Assembly (NCBI RefSeq): GCF_004770745.1
Contig: NZ_RQGD01000034.1
Span: 310,001 to 374,000, forward strand
Reading direction: 5' to 3'
Length of the DNA: 64,000 nt
Origin: Leptospira ognonensis
Lineage (GTDB): Bacteria > Spirochaetota > Leptospiria > Leptospirales > Leptospiraceae
Below the pieces are notes generated by a model. That model did not search any database. It saw only the letters and a list, made by a program, of their open reading frames with translations, and was not told the origin of the DNA. This document shows positions 10,684 through 21,072 of the stretch, one piece after another. How positions within the stretch are numbered: position 1 is the stretch's first letter; every line of letters starts with the position of its first letter. The translations under genes were made by a program, and so were the position numbers.

Positions 10684-11970
10684 ATGCCAAATCAAAACCA
10701 ACACATCAAACGCATTCTATTTTTAACTGTTTTTACGGATATGATGGGCTTCTCCATCCTCTTTCCTTTGTTTCCCAGAACGATCACTCATTTTTTGGAA
10801 AAGGGTGATGATCCGATATTTTCAATTTTTTATACGTGGTCCCAATGGTTGGGAGAATGCGGAGATACAAAGTATACCTTGGTCTTGTTTGGTGGCATTC
10901 TCGGATCAATTTATTCATTTTTGCAATTTCTTTCGGCTCCGGTATGGGGAAAATTATCTGATCGACTTGGCAGACGTTTTATCTTGATATTTACAACTTT
11001 TGGCTCAGTTTTTGGTTATTCCCTTTGGCTTTTCTCTTCCTCATTTTGGATGTTTGTGCTCTCCCGCGTTGTGACGGGCATTACAGGTGGAAATATTAGT
11101 GTCGCTTCTGCTGCTATGGCAGATCACACGGAAGAAAAAACAAGAGCAAGTGGAATGGGAATGATCGGAGCTGGTATTGGCCTTGGCTTTGTGATGGGTC
11201 CGTTGCTTGGGGGAATAAGTTCCACGTTTACTTTTTTAGATCCCTTTTATCAAAGCGGGACTTTGGTTATTTTTCCAGTATCAGCATTATTTGCTCTCCT
11301 TGTGGCATTCGTTAACTTGATTATGATCATCCTTTTTTTACCTGAAACGAAAGTACATGTCTCCACTTTAAAAGGCATTCACCCGATATTGAACATCAAA
11401 AATATCCAATCAAAGACACTTGTTAGATTATGTGTTCTAAATTTACTTTTCCTTACTAGTTTTTCTGGTTTTGAATTTGTAATTAATTTTTATCTTTCCG
11501 AAGGCTTTAGTTTCACACCAAAGTCTATAGGACTTTCCTTTCTTTACATGGGAACGATCATTGTTTTAGTTCAAGGCGGACTTGTCAGAAGACTCAATGG
11601 TATGATTTCTGAGAAACGAATGGTAGAATATGGCAGCGCCGGAGTTCTCATGGGTCTACTCGTTTTGATTTTTGGAGACACCATTTATCACGTATTTGTT
11701 GCTTTATTCTTCTTGGCGTTTGGGGCATCTCTAGTCAATCCAGGGCTTTCTTCCTTTGCTTCTTTAGAGAGCGGAAAGGCAGACCAAGGGATGGCCATGG
11801 GATTGTTCCGAAGTTTTGGCTCGCTAGCACGTGCGGTTTCTCCGATCCTCTTCTCTATCATTTACTTTCAGAAAGGTCCGCAGTTTACTTTCGTATTATC
11901 AATGCTGATTTTGATTGTATTTGGCTACTTACTCCACCAAACCAAAAGTCATTCTAGTTCTCGAATTTGA
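10684..11970 (+). CDS. major facilitator superfamily transporter (TetA-like)
   Basis: 428 residues with about 12 hydrophobic helices. Opening FTDMMGFSILFPLFPRTI is typical of the TetA/drug-proton antiporter branch. MFS motif A is present between helices 2 and 3 (GKLSDRLGRRFILI), motif C-like glycines follow in GMGMIGAGIGLGFVMGPLLGG. Helices 1-2 are separated by an unusually long loop (about residues 35-65, KGDDPIFSIFYTWSQWLG). Likely an inner-membrane exporter; the substrate is unknown. It starts 3 bases after the terminator tail and converges with the ACT-domain gene. Confidence 0.85.
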   Translation: MPNQNQHIKRILFLTVFTDMMGFSILFPLFPRTITHFLEKGDDPIFSIFYTWSQWLGECGDTKYTLVLFGGILGSIYSFLQFLSAPVWGKLSDRLGRRFILIFTTFGSVFGYSLWLFSSSFWMFVLSRVVTGITGGNISVASAAMADHTEEKTRASGMGMIGAGIGLGFVMGPLLGGISSTFTFLDPFYQSGTLVIFPVSALFALLVAFVNLIMIILFLPETKVHVSTLKGIHPILNIKNIQSKTLVRLCVLNLLFLTSFSGFEFVINFYLSEGFSFTPKSIGLSFLYMGTIIVLVQGGLVRRLNGMISEKRMVEYGSAGVLMGLLVLIFGDTIYHVFVALFFLAFGASLVNPGLSSFASLESGKADQGMAMGLFRSFGSLARAVSPILFSIIYFQKGPQFTFVLSMLILIVFGYLLHQTKSHSSSRI

Positions 11971-11977
11971 ATGGAGT

Positions 11978-12604
11978 TTAGAGAAAAGATTCTAGTCTAG
12001 ATCTTAAAAGAGGAAACATCGTTTTCTCCTCTAAGCGATCCCCCGTAAGTGAAGTTCTCAGCAAGAAGCTATCTCTGATTTTTCCATCTGAGGTATTTGC
12101 GGTAAAGCTGATGATATCGATCCCTAAATGGTAAAGTGCTTCTGTAATTTGAAATAAAATACCTGGCGTATCTCTCATTCGTAAGTCCATAACGGTAAAG
12201 TCAGAAGAGATGGGATTGTAAAGTTTAAGTGAGGCTTCCGGATCTCCCACCTTTCGGCTTAGGACATCACCTTTTCCTTGCTCCCTCAAGTAAGTCTCTA
12301 CTGGTTTTGCTTCATAAAATAAAGAAAATAGATCTTTTCGAATCTGAGATAACAAAAGTTCGGTCATCTCGGTTCCATTCCAACTACGGATCACAAATAA
12401 ATCCTGTACATGACCTTCATGCGAAGTTTCTGCAACCGCCTCTAAAATGTCCCAGCCATGGTTATAGAGGACGGAGGTGACACGAAATAAAATACCCAAG
12501 TCATCTTGTGAGAGAGAGATTTTGAGAAGTGTGGTGTCTTTGCGTGGAACACAGGAAACATGAAGCACTGGCTTTTTAGTTTCATTCGTGGTTGTCGTGG
12601 TCAT
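11978..12604 (-). CDS. tandem ACT-domain protein (GlnD C-terminus-like)
   Basis: 208 residues with two ACT modules: about 25-100 (KISLSQDDLGILFRVTSVLYNHGWDILEAVAET) and about 135-205 (MDLRMRDTPGILFQITEALYHLGIDIISFTANT). The pair resembles the glutamine-sensing C-terminus of the PII uridylyltransferase GlnD, but no nucleotidyltransferase or HD domain is attached. It probably binds an amino acid and regulates a partner by contact. Residues 1-12 are a threonine-rich start (MTTTTTNET). ATG at 12604. Likely single gene. Confidence 0.8.
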   Translation of the reverse strand: MTTTTTNETKKPVLHVSCVPRKDTTLLKISLSQDDLGILFRVTSVLYNHGWDILEAVAETSHEGHVQDLFVIRSWNGTEMTELLLSQIRKDLFSLFYEAKPVETYLREQGKGDVLSRKVGDPEASLKLYNPISSDFTVMDLRMRDTPGILFQITEALYHLGIDIISFTANTSDGKIRDSFLLRTSLTGDRLEEKTMFPLLRSRLESFL

Positions 12605-12751
12605 ATGCTCTCCCAGGCGTCAGAATGCTTAGAATTTGTACAATGCGTTAAAATGATACAATTTGCTATGCAGAGAACAGCCTACAGTAAGAGAGATGCA
12701 AGAACAGTACCAATCAAAGGCAAAAATACCTAAAATTATGCTCTGAAACGT

Positions 12752-13906
12752 TTAGAAGGTTATTTTTGCTCCGAGCATAACCGATTGCACTTTTTGAGCG
12801 ACGATGGCTTCAACGGTTATTTTAGTGATGAGTGCATTCAGTTCAATGCCTGCGATAAGGAAATTTGTCGTATTGGGAGCTTGCGCAGAGCCAGAAAGAT
12901 CAAGCGCGAGAGTTCCCGTTCTGAGTTGGCCAAGACTGGCTGAAGGGATCAAGGCTGCTACTTCAGCCGAAAGGCTACTGGAAATCGCTCCTGAGTCTAG
13001 TGCGAGCGAGAGTGGACCCGAACGTTCAATTTTAAGGTTTGTTGACCCAAAGTTAAGCGAAGCTCCAGCGCCGGCAAAAAAAGTGAGAAAATAAAACATT
13101 CGAAATCCTGTTCTGAGATCGAGCGGAACACTTGTGATCGTGCTATTATAATTAAATTTTGTTTCACCACCCCAAGTTCCGATCGCAGGTCCAAGAGTTA
13201 AGCTTTGGGTTTTACCATCGTTATAGGCTACATTCAATACTTGTCTTTGGTAGTGAATGCCCATTCCTAGAGAAATTCCTGAAAATTCAAAGATTCCCAA
13301 TCCGTCAGAATAATTATCGAAAACATGAAATCTAAGTGTTAACCCACCAGTGGTAATGTCGCCGCCTAAGTCAACATTCTTGTTTTGGGCTTCAATCGCC
13401 TTTTGCACATCACCTTGCGCAAAGTTAAATTTAAAACCGTGGATATACAAATTGAATCTATGCATAAAGGTTTTCAAATCTGCTTCTGTATCCGAAGGTC
13501 CGCCGCCAAGCAACCATCCCAGATTTACCGCCAATACCAAGTTTGGTGCGACAGATGCACCAACGTTTGGTAATTTTTGAAAATTCAAACTTTGGTATTG
13601 GACATCGATATCTTCTTTTTTTTGACCGGAAATTCCGAGTCCTCCACCGATTTGAAAGCGATTCACAAGTCCAGGTCCCATAAGCGAAGAGTTAATATTT
13701 GTAAGTACGGCAGCCTCAGACATGGTATCTAATACTTTGTCCGTGTATTGTGACTGGAGTGCCTGATCTACATTGTTCAATTGAGATTGTATGCTTGTGG
13801 GTAAAACGGTGCAGGCATCTCCCGTACAAGTCACTTTCGCCGAAATAGGAACAGAAACGAGAGTTAAACTAGACCAACTGAGGATGATTAAGATTTTATT
13901 CTTCAT
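12752..13906 (-). CDS. outer-membrane/surface beta-barrel-like protein
   Basis: Not firmly recognised; 384 residues from ATG at 13906. Signal peptide MKNKILIILSWSSLTLVSVPISA, then two cysteines (VTCTGDACTVLP) that may form a disulphide, a helical stretch, and from about residue 80 a long series of alternating polar/hydrophobic strands ending in a terminal phenylalanine (VMLGAKITF), a beta-barrel signature. It resembles Leptospira surface-protein families such as the Lsa36 group, but this is by impression only. A GTG eight codons earlier is the alternative start. Divergent from the PilZ gene. Confidence 0.6.
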   Translation of the reverse strand: MKNKILIILSWSSLTLVSVPISAKVTCTGDACTVLPTSIQSQLNNVDQALQSQYTDKVLDTMSEAAVLTNINSSLMGPGLVNRFQIGGGLGISGQKKEDIDVQYQSLNFQKLPNVGASVAPNLVLAVNLGWLLGGGPSDTEADLKTFMHRFNLYIHGFKFNFAQGDVQKAIEAQNKNVDLGGDITTGGLTLRFHVFDNYSDGLGIFEFSGISLGMGIHYQRQVLNVAYNDGKTQSLTLGPAIGTWGGETKFNYNSTITSVPLDLRTGFRMFYFLTFFAGAGASLNFGSTNLKIERSGPLSLALDSGAISSSLSAEVAALIPSASLGQLRTGTLALDLSGSAQAPNTTNFLIAGIELNALITKITVEAIVAQKVQSVMLGAKITF

Positions 13907-14034
13907 TTGTTTTGTGCCTGCGTTAGCCACAGCCTATCCTATTACTATCGGGTTTGAATACACAGAATCTTGAGGATCAGCTTAACGCTCTAAATCAGAC
14001 TTTACAAGTGGTTTTTTCCTATAAGATTGGTGGG

Positions 14035-14406
14035 ATGCCCACAACGAACGAAAAGCGAAAGCACCAGCGAGTCAAGCCGCTCGAGGAGGAACCCGTTGAA
14101 GTCCATTTGATGGGGACTGGCCTCATTGACGTCCTAAATGCCAATGACATCAGTTTGGGCGGTATAGGAATACTTGCCCCCAACCACTTTGATGAATGGG
14201 ATTTGAATGAGAAAATCGAAATCATCGTCGCCTTGCCAGGAGATTTGGCTGATTTCCGTGCGCGAGGGGTCATCAAACAAATTGGAAAAAAATCGAGCGA
14301 ATTGGGTCTCTACGGGGTTCAGTTTACTGAAATGGGTCCCAAAGGCAAACAAGACCTTCTTGTTTACGTCAATCGCTTGATCCGCAAACACAGAATTGTA
14401 AAATAA
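14035..14406 (+). CDS. PilZ-domain protein
   Basis: 123 residues from ATG at 14035; a TTG start at 13954 would add 27 residues. KRKHQRVKP carries the RxxxR-type c-di-GMP arginine region and NDISLGGIGI the second PilZ motif (D/NxSxxG), so it should bind c-di-GMP and relay it to a partner. The rest of the beta barrel follows (IEIIVALPGDLADFRARGVIK). No output domain. It sits just upstream of the TPP riboswitch, with no visible link to thiamine. A GGDEF enzyme with its own PilZ domain is at 49.8 kb. Confidence 0.8.
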   Translation: MPTTNEKRKHQRVKPLEEEPVEVHLMGTGLIDVLNANDISLGGIGILAPNHFDEWDLNEKIEIIVALPGDLADFRARGVIKQIGKKSSELGLYGVQFTEMGPKGKQDLLVYVNRLIRKHRIVK

Positions 14407-14446
14407 TCCTTGAATCTTGATTCTATTCCTTTATCCTAGTGACATA

Positions 14447-14526
14447 ACCGTTAGGGGTGCTTGCGAAATGCTAGCTGAGAGAGTCCCTAGAACCTGCTCG
14501 GGGTAATGCTCGCGAAGGGAAACGGG
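14447..14526 (+). promoter_or_regulatory. TPP riboswitch (THI element)
   Basis: CCGTT (14448-14452) pairs with AACGG (14521-14525) as P1. Inside are the hallmark blocks GGGGTGC, CTGAGA (14475-14480), GAACCTG (14490-14496) and GGGTAATGCTCGCGAAGGGA. The downstream gene is thiC, the classic target. Sequence match to the family is unmistakable. Ligand binding would repress thiC; see the Shine-Dalgarno hairpin entry for the likely mechanism. Confidence 0.97.
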
Positions 14527-14582
14527 ATCTAGCCAAATATCAATCCGAGTTTTGGTCTGCCCAATTACCTTTCTTTTACCTT

Positions 14583-16118
<1,536 letters not shown>

Positions 16119-16121
16119 AAA

Positions 16122-16153
16122 AAAGCCTCTTCCTTTTTAGGGAGAGGCCATTT
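16122..16153. terminator. bidirectional terminator between thiC and acyl-CoA dehydrogenase
   Basis: GCCTCTTCC (16125-16133) pairs with GGGAGAGGC (16140-16148) with one wobble. An A-run lies before it (T-run for minus-strand transcripts) and ATTTT after it, so it can stop both convergent genes. Confidence 0.85.
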
Positions 16154-16183
16154 TCGAAAAAAGACCAGTGTAGGTCTTTGTGA

Positions 16184-17314
16184 TTATAAACCTAGGCTTC
16201 TGCCAATGATCTCTTTCATGATTTCCGTAGTTCCCGCATAGATCGTTTGTATCCTTGCATCGATGTATGCCCTGGCGATAGGGTATTCCATCATATAACC
16301 ATAACCACCAAAAAATTGTAAGCATTCATCGGTATGTCGTTTTTGCATTTCCGTCGTATACCATTTGACCATCGCTGCTTCACTCGAGGTGTTATTTCCT
16401 TTCATATGATCAATGAGAACGCGATCGGTAAAAACCTGTGCCATCTCTAGTTCCGTTGCCATCTCAGCCATTTTGAATTTCGTATTTTGGAAGGACCCAA
16501 TCTTCTGACCAAATGCTTTTCTTTCTTTGATGTATTGTAGTGTTAGGTTATGAACAAGGCGAGTTGCCTCTACTGCTGCTACACCTAAAATCAAGCGTTC
16601 TTGTGCCAGCTTCTGCATGAGGTATCGGAAGCCTTGTCCTTGTTTACCGATTAGATTTGACTTTGGTACTTTCACATCATTGAAAAACAATTCTGAAGTA
16701 TCCTGCGCTTTCAAACCGATCTTGTCTAAATTTCGACCTCTTTCAAAGCCCTTCATTCCTTCTTCCACCATAACAAGAGAAATGGTACCATTGTCATGTT
16801 TGACAGCAACGATGATGAGATCCGCAAGTTGGCCATTGGAGATAAAAGTTTTTTGGCCATTGATGAGCAAATGGTCTCCATTGTCGACAGCACTGGTTCG
16901 GATTGATTTTAAATCGGAACCAGCACCAGGTTCTGTCATTGCAATCGCAAGAATAGAGTCGCCAGAAACAACTCTGGGCAGCCATCTTTTCTTTTGTTCG
17001 TCATTTGCGAAGGCGGAAATATAAGGTGCAATGATGTCACTATGGAGCGACATAAACAAACCACTGTTACCTACCTTCGAAGATTCTTCAACAACGATGA
17101 CATTGTATAAAAAATCGCCTCCAGCACCACCGTATTCTTCGGCGACATCCGGACAGAGTAGGCCGTAGTCCCCCGCTTTTTTCCAAACTGATTTTGGTAC
17201 GATATGATTTTTTTCCCATTCTTCGTGATGGGGTTTTACTTCTGTTTCAAAGAATTTGCGAGCCATCTCGCGGAATTGTTCATGTTCTTCTGTAAAGGGC
17301 AGGATGCGATCCAT
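16184..17314 (-). CDS. acyl-CoA dehydrogenase, long-chain/isovaleryl type
   Basis: FAD enzyme of 376 residues introducing the first double bond in acyl-CoA beta-oxidation. Motifs: AIAMTEPGAGSDLKSI (flavin contact), SNGQLADLIIV, KERKAFGQ and the C-terminal IYAGTTEIMKEIIGRSLGL. The usual catalytic glutamate of the medium-chain YEGT motif is Ala here; instead LAQERLIL (about residue 238) supplies the glutamate position used by long-chain and isovaleryl enzymes. This predicts a long- or branched-chain substrate. ATG at 17314 (MDRILPFTEEHEQ). Fits an organism living on fatty acids. Confidence 0.9.
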   Translation of the reverse strand: MDRILPFTEEHEQFREMARKFFETEVKPHHEEWEKNHIVPKSVWKKAGDYGLLCPDVAEEYGGAGGDFLYNVIVVEESSKVGNSGLFMSLHSDIIAPYISAFANDEQKKRWLPRVVSGDSILAIAMTEPGAGSDLKSIRTSAVDNGDHLLINGQKTFISNGQLADLIIVAVKHDNGTISLVMVEEGMKGFERGRNLDKIGLKAQDTSELFFNDVKVPKSNLIGKQGQGFRYLMQKLAQERLILGVAAVEATRLVHNLTLQYIKERKAFGQKIGSFQNTKFKMAEMATELEMAQVFTDRVLIDHMKGNNTSSEAAMVKWYTTEMQKRHTDECLQFFGGYGYMMEYPIARAYIDARIQTIYAGTTEIMKEIIGRSLGL

Positions 17315-17363
17315 TCGGGAACTCCTTGTAATAGGAGAATTTTAAGGGAACGCTAAAAATCGG

Positions 17364-19529
17364 TCAATTATAAACGGTGTTCAGCTTCATGTAGACGCCA
17401 GGATTTTTCTTGATGTACTGAATGGCGTCGTTTTGGCTCAGGGTATAAAGTTCTGTTCCGGGCCAGGCAATAAAGGTATAGCTAGAAGGGAGCTTTTTTG
17501 TCAGAGGGTAAATCTCTCCCACATAGTCCCCTGGTCCAAGCTCACGGATCGTCTTGTGGTTTTGCATGACGACAACTGTGCCAGATTTGACGATAAAGGA
17601 CTTGTCGAACGTTTTTCCTTCTTCAATGAGGACTTCTTCCCCTTTTACGGTTTCGAATTTTAAAATGAGTTCTAACTGAGTCACCTGGTAACTTGTGAGT
17701 CCACGAAAAGTTTGGGATTCGGTGAGAGTTTTCCAAGTATTGGTCTCACGTATGGAATTTAATTTAACTAGATTCTCATGCAACTTAGATCCACGAATGA
17801 ATTGAAAAAAACGTGTCTTGTCAATCGTAAGTGCAACAACATCGGTTTCCGCGTAAACATCTGCCTGACGAACGGTATCCAAAATTAGAGATGCTTCGCC
17901 AAAGTATTCATACGTTCCATATCGTTTAACAGCTGAATGATCCTGGTTCAGGCCCTCGAATCGGACGTTACCAGAGGCAATGATGAAAAATTTGTCTCCG
18001 TGGGTTCCTTTTTTGATGATCTGAGTGCCTCTTGTAAAGCGTTCATCTTTGGCGATCTGTAGGAACTCTTTTGCTTTTTCGATTGGAAATCCCGAAAAGA
18101 TATCTATCTGGGAAAGTATTTCTAGAAGTTGATAAGCCTCTTGGTGTTTTGGAGGGGTGATCTCTGGATAGAGAGTATTTTCAATCCCAAACTTAGCGAG
18201 TGTCAGGTGGGTGCCTGGCGGCATATCTTTTTGGGCAATATGATAGACCGTGATTCTTTTTTGCACTTCCTCAGGAAGAGAGGCTAAGTAGCTGATTTTC
18301 GTATGGAGCGGAGGCACGCCTGCTTCATGGTAAATGACCTTTCGATCCCAAGGAAAGTCTTTAAGGAATTGGTACCTTGATTCTGGTAATACACCTTTTT
18401 TGTACATATCCTCAAAGGCTTGCGGGTCATTTAAATGATCGGAAGTATAATAAAAGGATTGGTCTTGGAAAAAAAATTCGAAACCCACAGATGGAATGGA
18501 ATGAATCGCATAATGGAAGTAAAACTCTCCACCGTTGATGATGGTAGCCCGTCCAATCACAACAGGAATGAAGTCAAAGAGGTCTGTGATTTCTTTGCGC
18601 GGAATCTTTGTCAAACTGCAGTATTTCCTTAGGAAGGATTCCATTACCGTAGCAGTCGCATAGATTGTAATCTTTGACTCCTCCAGAATTTTTTGGAACG
18701 TCCCTGCATCATGGTCAGCATGACAGTGCGTTAAGATGATGGAGTTAATCAGCTTAGGATTGACATTGGACTCTCGTAACCACTCTGTCGAATTTACAGG
18801 TGGATCAACCATGATCCCTTGGCCATTCAGCCAAATGATAAAGCCTGATGTATTGTCATCGGGGTCGAATCCGTGCGATGGACCCAGGCAGGTGATGCCA
18901 ATGATGGGTGGCTGAAACGGCTCCTCCAATCTCTTTCCAATGTCAAATTTAACATGGAAATCGACTTCGCCGGGAATTTTGATTTTTTTCTCTTTATCGA
19001 TCAGTAAAAATTCATTACTCGGTAGTTGTTCAATTGTGATTTCACCAAACTTCGCTATGTGGCGTTCATCAAAGATAATAAATTCCACAACATCTTCCAT
19101 CGTTTTATAACTTCGGAAGTATGCCATTTCCGCCTTGATATCAGGAAACCCATAAGTGGCTTCTCCATCTATGAATTCGGAGGCCAAATTTAATTCCGTT
19201 GGGCCCATTAAGGATTCACCCAAAACGATTGTTAGTTGTTCTTTTTGCTCGTTCGAGCATACGATAAAAGTTTTTTTACCACCTCGAAAGAAAAAGTTAA
19301 AATAAATGGGAAATTCGAGTTCGGCAACAGAGATGCCCTTTTCCACATGAAAAAATTTATTTGGAAGAACAAATACAAGAGGAGTCTTTTTTTCGAGACT
19401 CATTGTGTCTTTGATCGTCTCGGGAGGAGATCCGAATTGGATGTATCCTTCCGAGGAATCGACGAGGTAACCTCCCCGAGGTAGGGCAGTAAATCCTATA
19501 GGCTCTGTACTAACCATCGGTGAGGTCAA
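17364..19529 (-). CDS. metallo-beta-lactamase domain fused to two cyclic-nucleotide-binding domains
   Basis: 721 residues. Residues about 210-450 are a metallo-beta-lactamase fold: ILTHCHADHD gives H268, H270, D272 and H273, with later ligand candidates YYTSDHLND and VIYHEAG. Residues about 485-600 are a cNMP-binding barrel whose phosphate cassette reads YFGEASLILDTVRQADV (Glu and Arg retained). Residues about 605-721 are a second barrel with PGDYVGEIYPLT but no cassette Arg, so it is probably degenerate. The N-terminal 200 residues are unrecognised. Likely a hydrolase gated by cAMP or cGMP. TTG start at 19529, 6 bases after trxA; an ATG four codons on is the alternative. Confidence 0.85.
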   Translation of the reverse strand: MTSPMVSTEPIGFTALPRGGYLVDSSEGYIQFGSPPETIKDTMSLEKKTPLVFVLPNKFFHVEKGISVAELEFPIYFNFFFRGGKKTFIVCSNEQKEQLTIVLGESLMGPTELNLASEFIDGEATYGFPDIKAEMAYFRSYKTMEDVVEFIIFDERHIAKFGEITIEQLPSNEFLLIDKEKKIKIPGEVDFHVKFDIGKRLEEPFQPPIIGITCLGPSHGFDPDDNTSGFIIWLNGQGIMVDPPVNSTEWLRESNVNPKLINSIILTHCHADHDAGTFQKILEESKITIYATATVMESFLRKYCSLTKIPRKEITDLFDFIPVVIGRATIINGGEFYFHYAIHSIPSVGFEFFFQDQSFYYTSDHLNDPQAFEDMYKKGVLPESRYQFLKDFPWDRKVIYHEAGVPPLHTKISYLASLPEEVQKRITVYHIAQKDMPPGTHLTLAKFGIENTLYPEITPPKHQEAYQLLEILSQIDIFSGFPIEKAKEFLQIAKDERFTRGTQIIKKGTHGDKFFIIASGNVRFEGLNQDHSAVKRYGTYEYFGEASLILDTVRQADVYAETDVVALTIDKTRFFQFIRGSKLHENLVKLNSIRETNTWKTLTESQTFRGLTSYQVTQLELILKFETVKGEEVLIEEGKTFDKSFIVKSGTVVVMQNHKTIRELGPGDYVGEIYPLTKKLPSSYTFIAWPGTELYTLSQNDAIQYIKKNPGVYMKLNTVYN

Positions 19530-19535
19530 GTATCC

Positions 19536-19847
19536 TTAACGGTGATTCTCTATGAATTTTTTTATTTGTGGTTTCGGAAGTGCACCTATGGCTTTGTCTA
19601 CCAACTCTCCGTTTTTATAAAGAAGCAAAGTAGGAATGGATTGGATGCCGAGCTCTTGGGCAGTTTTTTGATTGAAGTCTACATTTAGCTTCATGATTTT
19701 CACGTCTTGCATTTCCGTCGATAGTTCATCTAAAACCGGGGCCACCATTCTACAAGGTCCACACCATTCAGCCCAACAGTCTACGAGTACGATGCCGTTT
19801 GACGTTTCAGTTTTGAAGTTGGCGTCATTGATTTCACTAAGTGCCAT
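19536..19847 (-). CDS. trxA: thioredoxin
   Basis: 103-residue cytoplasmic thioredoxin with the active site WAEWCGPCRMVAP near residue 30, the buried aspartate in VDCWAEW and the cis-proline region GIQSIPTLLLYKNGE. AGGAG lies 10 bases before ATG at 19847. It is the first gene of a two-gene unit with the metallo-beta-lactamase/cNMP protein, 6 bases apart. Standard redox protein; nothing missing. Confidence 0.95.
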   Translation of the reverse strand: MALSEINDANFKTETSNGIVLVDCWAEWCGPCRMVAPVLDELSTEMQDVKIMKLNVDFNQKTAQELGIQSIPTLLLYKNGELVDKAIGALPKPQIKKFIENHR

Positions 19848-19919
19848 GATTCATTTTCTCCTAAGAAAGGTTTCTGCCTTTGTACAAACTAGACTGCGAA
19901 GATGGGGGAAAATCGTCGA

Positions 19920-20729
19920 TTATTGTTTCTTTTTTTTCTTTTTATCATCGGATTCGAGATCATTGATTTTTTGTTGGAAACTTTCAATGAGAGTTTTCGT
20001 TTTTTCAAGGTCTTCTGTCTCTCCAGTGATTTGAAAAATCTTACGGTTCATCTCTAACATTTCAACCGAATGTTTCAAATCTGTGGAATCCTGTGTCGAC
20101 ATTTCAAATTTCGACCTGTAATCCTGTGCTGCCGTATTGGCCAGTTCAATGATCAGATTGAAATGTTCTTTTCTGATATAATAGTAGGGATTGTCAAGAT
20201 CTTGCTCTTTTTCATAGGCGATGAAATCAAAAAGATTTTTAGTGCATCCCGCAATACGGAAGTGGATGTCAGGCCAGCTCCATTTCCATTTGGAATTTGA
20301 ACCGAAGGCGGCGATTGTTTTTTTTATGGCCTCCCTTAATCCCTTGATCAGATTAAGCCTTTGCGTAGGTGTTATACGTTCGATTTTTGCAAGCAATTCC
20401 TTGTTTTCTGAGAGGGAACCATCTATATTATTTGAGACAGTTTTTTCAATAAAAGAAATGCAGTTGTATATTTCTTTCCTTGCGGTCTCTAAATAGTTGT
20501 TATTATTGATTTCCAGAATGGATGTAGAAAGTTCATTGATCATTAAGCAAGTGTTAATCGTCTTAATCGAATTGATTGCTAGAGAGATGTTAAAATAGGG
20601 TTCTAAATCTTTACTTTTTTTTGCTTGAACTTTGTAAATATTTGCCTCTTTTTTCAATTCCTCCAGATAGTTTTTGAAATCTGCGAGTTTCTCGTTAAAA
20701 TCGGCTTTTTTCTCTTTCGTAATGGCCAT
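19920..20729 (-). CDS. conserved-looking cytoplasmic protein of unknown function
   Basis: Not recognised. About 269 residues from ATG at 20729 ([12 protein letters not shown]); an ATG at 20774 would add 15. No signal peptide or membrane span. It is predicted mostly helical, with coiled-coil-like Lys/Glu runs at the start ([16 protein letters not shown]) and a C-terminal lysine tail (DDKKKKKKQ). The centre holds [16 protein letters not shown]. It stands 72 bases upstream of trxA on the same strand. Confidence 0.6.
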   Translation of the reverse strand: MAITKEKKADFNEKLADFKNYLEELKKEANIYKVQAKKSKDLEPYFNISLAINSIKTINTCLMINELSTSILEINNNNYLETARKEIYNCISFIEKTVSNNIDGSLSENKELLAKIERITPTQRLNLIKGLREAIKKTIAAFGSNSKWKWSWPDIHFRIAGCTKNLFDFIAYEKEQDLDNPYYYIRKEHFNLIIELANTAAQDYRSKFEMSTQDSTDLKHSVEMLEMNRKIFQITGETEDLEKTKTLIESFQQKINDLESDDKKKKKKQ

Positions 20730-20838
20730 GGTGCTGTTATCATTTTCGGCCAACTTCTTCGACCAAAGCGCCAAAAAAGAAGCCTATGTTCTAAAAAACA
20801 AATCGACCCTTATGGATTCTCGGGTACCTTAGAAAAAA

Positions 20839-21051
20839 ATGGAACAATTTCCCCACCCAAAAAGGGACTTCCTGGATCTTTTTGAAACATATAAATATAT
20901 GAATGAGCCCGTATTTTGGGACGGCATGGATCTGACTGGTCGGGTGGATCATGGGCAAGGCTGGGTCCAATTGAACATACCTGAGTCAGAATGGCAGATG
21001 CGCCTTGTAGCCAATCTCTTTCAGAGTTTTCCCAACTGCGCGGACAAATAA
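20839..21051 (+). CDS. small protein of unknown function upstream of lgt
   Basis: 70 residues (MEQFPHPKRDFLDLFETYKY, later WDGMDLTGRVDHGQGWVQL), 21 bases ahead of lgt on the same strand. It is acidic-aromatic, with no signal peptide or membrane helix. Composition looks like real coding sequence and its direction and spacing suit a lead gene of the lgt unit. The opposite-strand frame over the same bases is less credible. Confidence 0.5.
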   Translation: MEQFPHPKRDFLDLFETYKYMNEPVFWDGMDLTGRVDHGQGWVQLNIPESEWQMRLVANLFQSFPNCADK

Positions 21052-21072
21052 GATCGGCTTTACTGGTAATAA

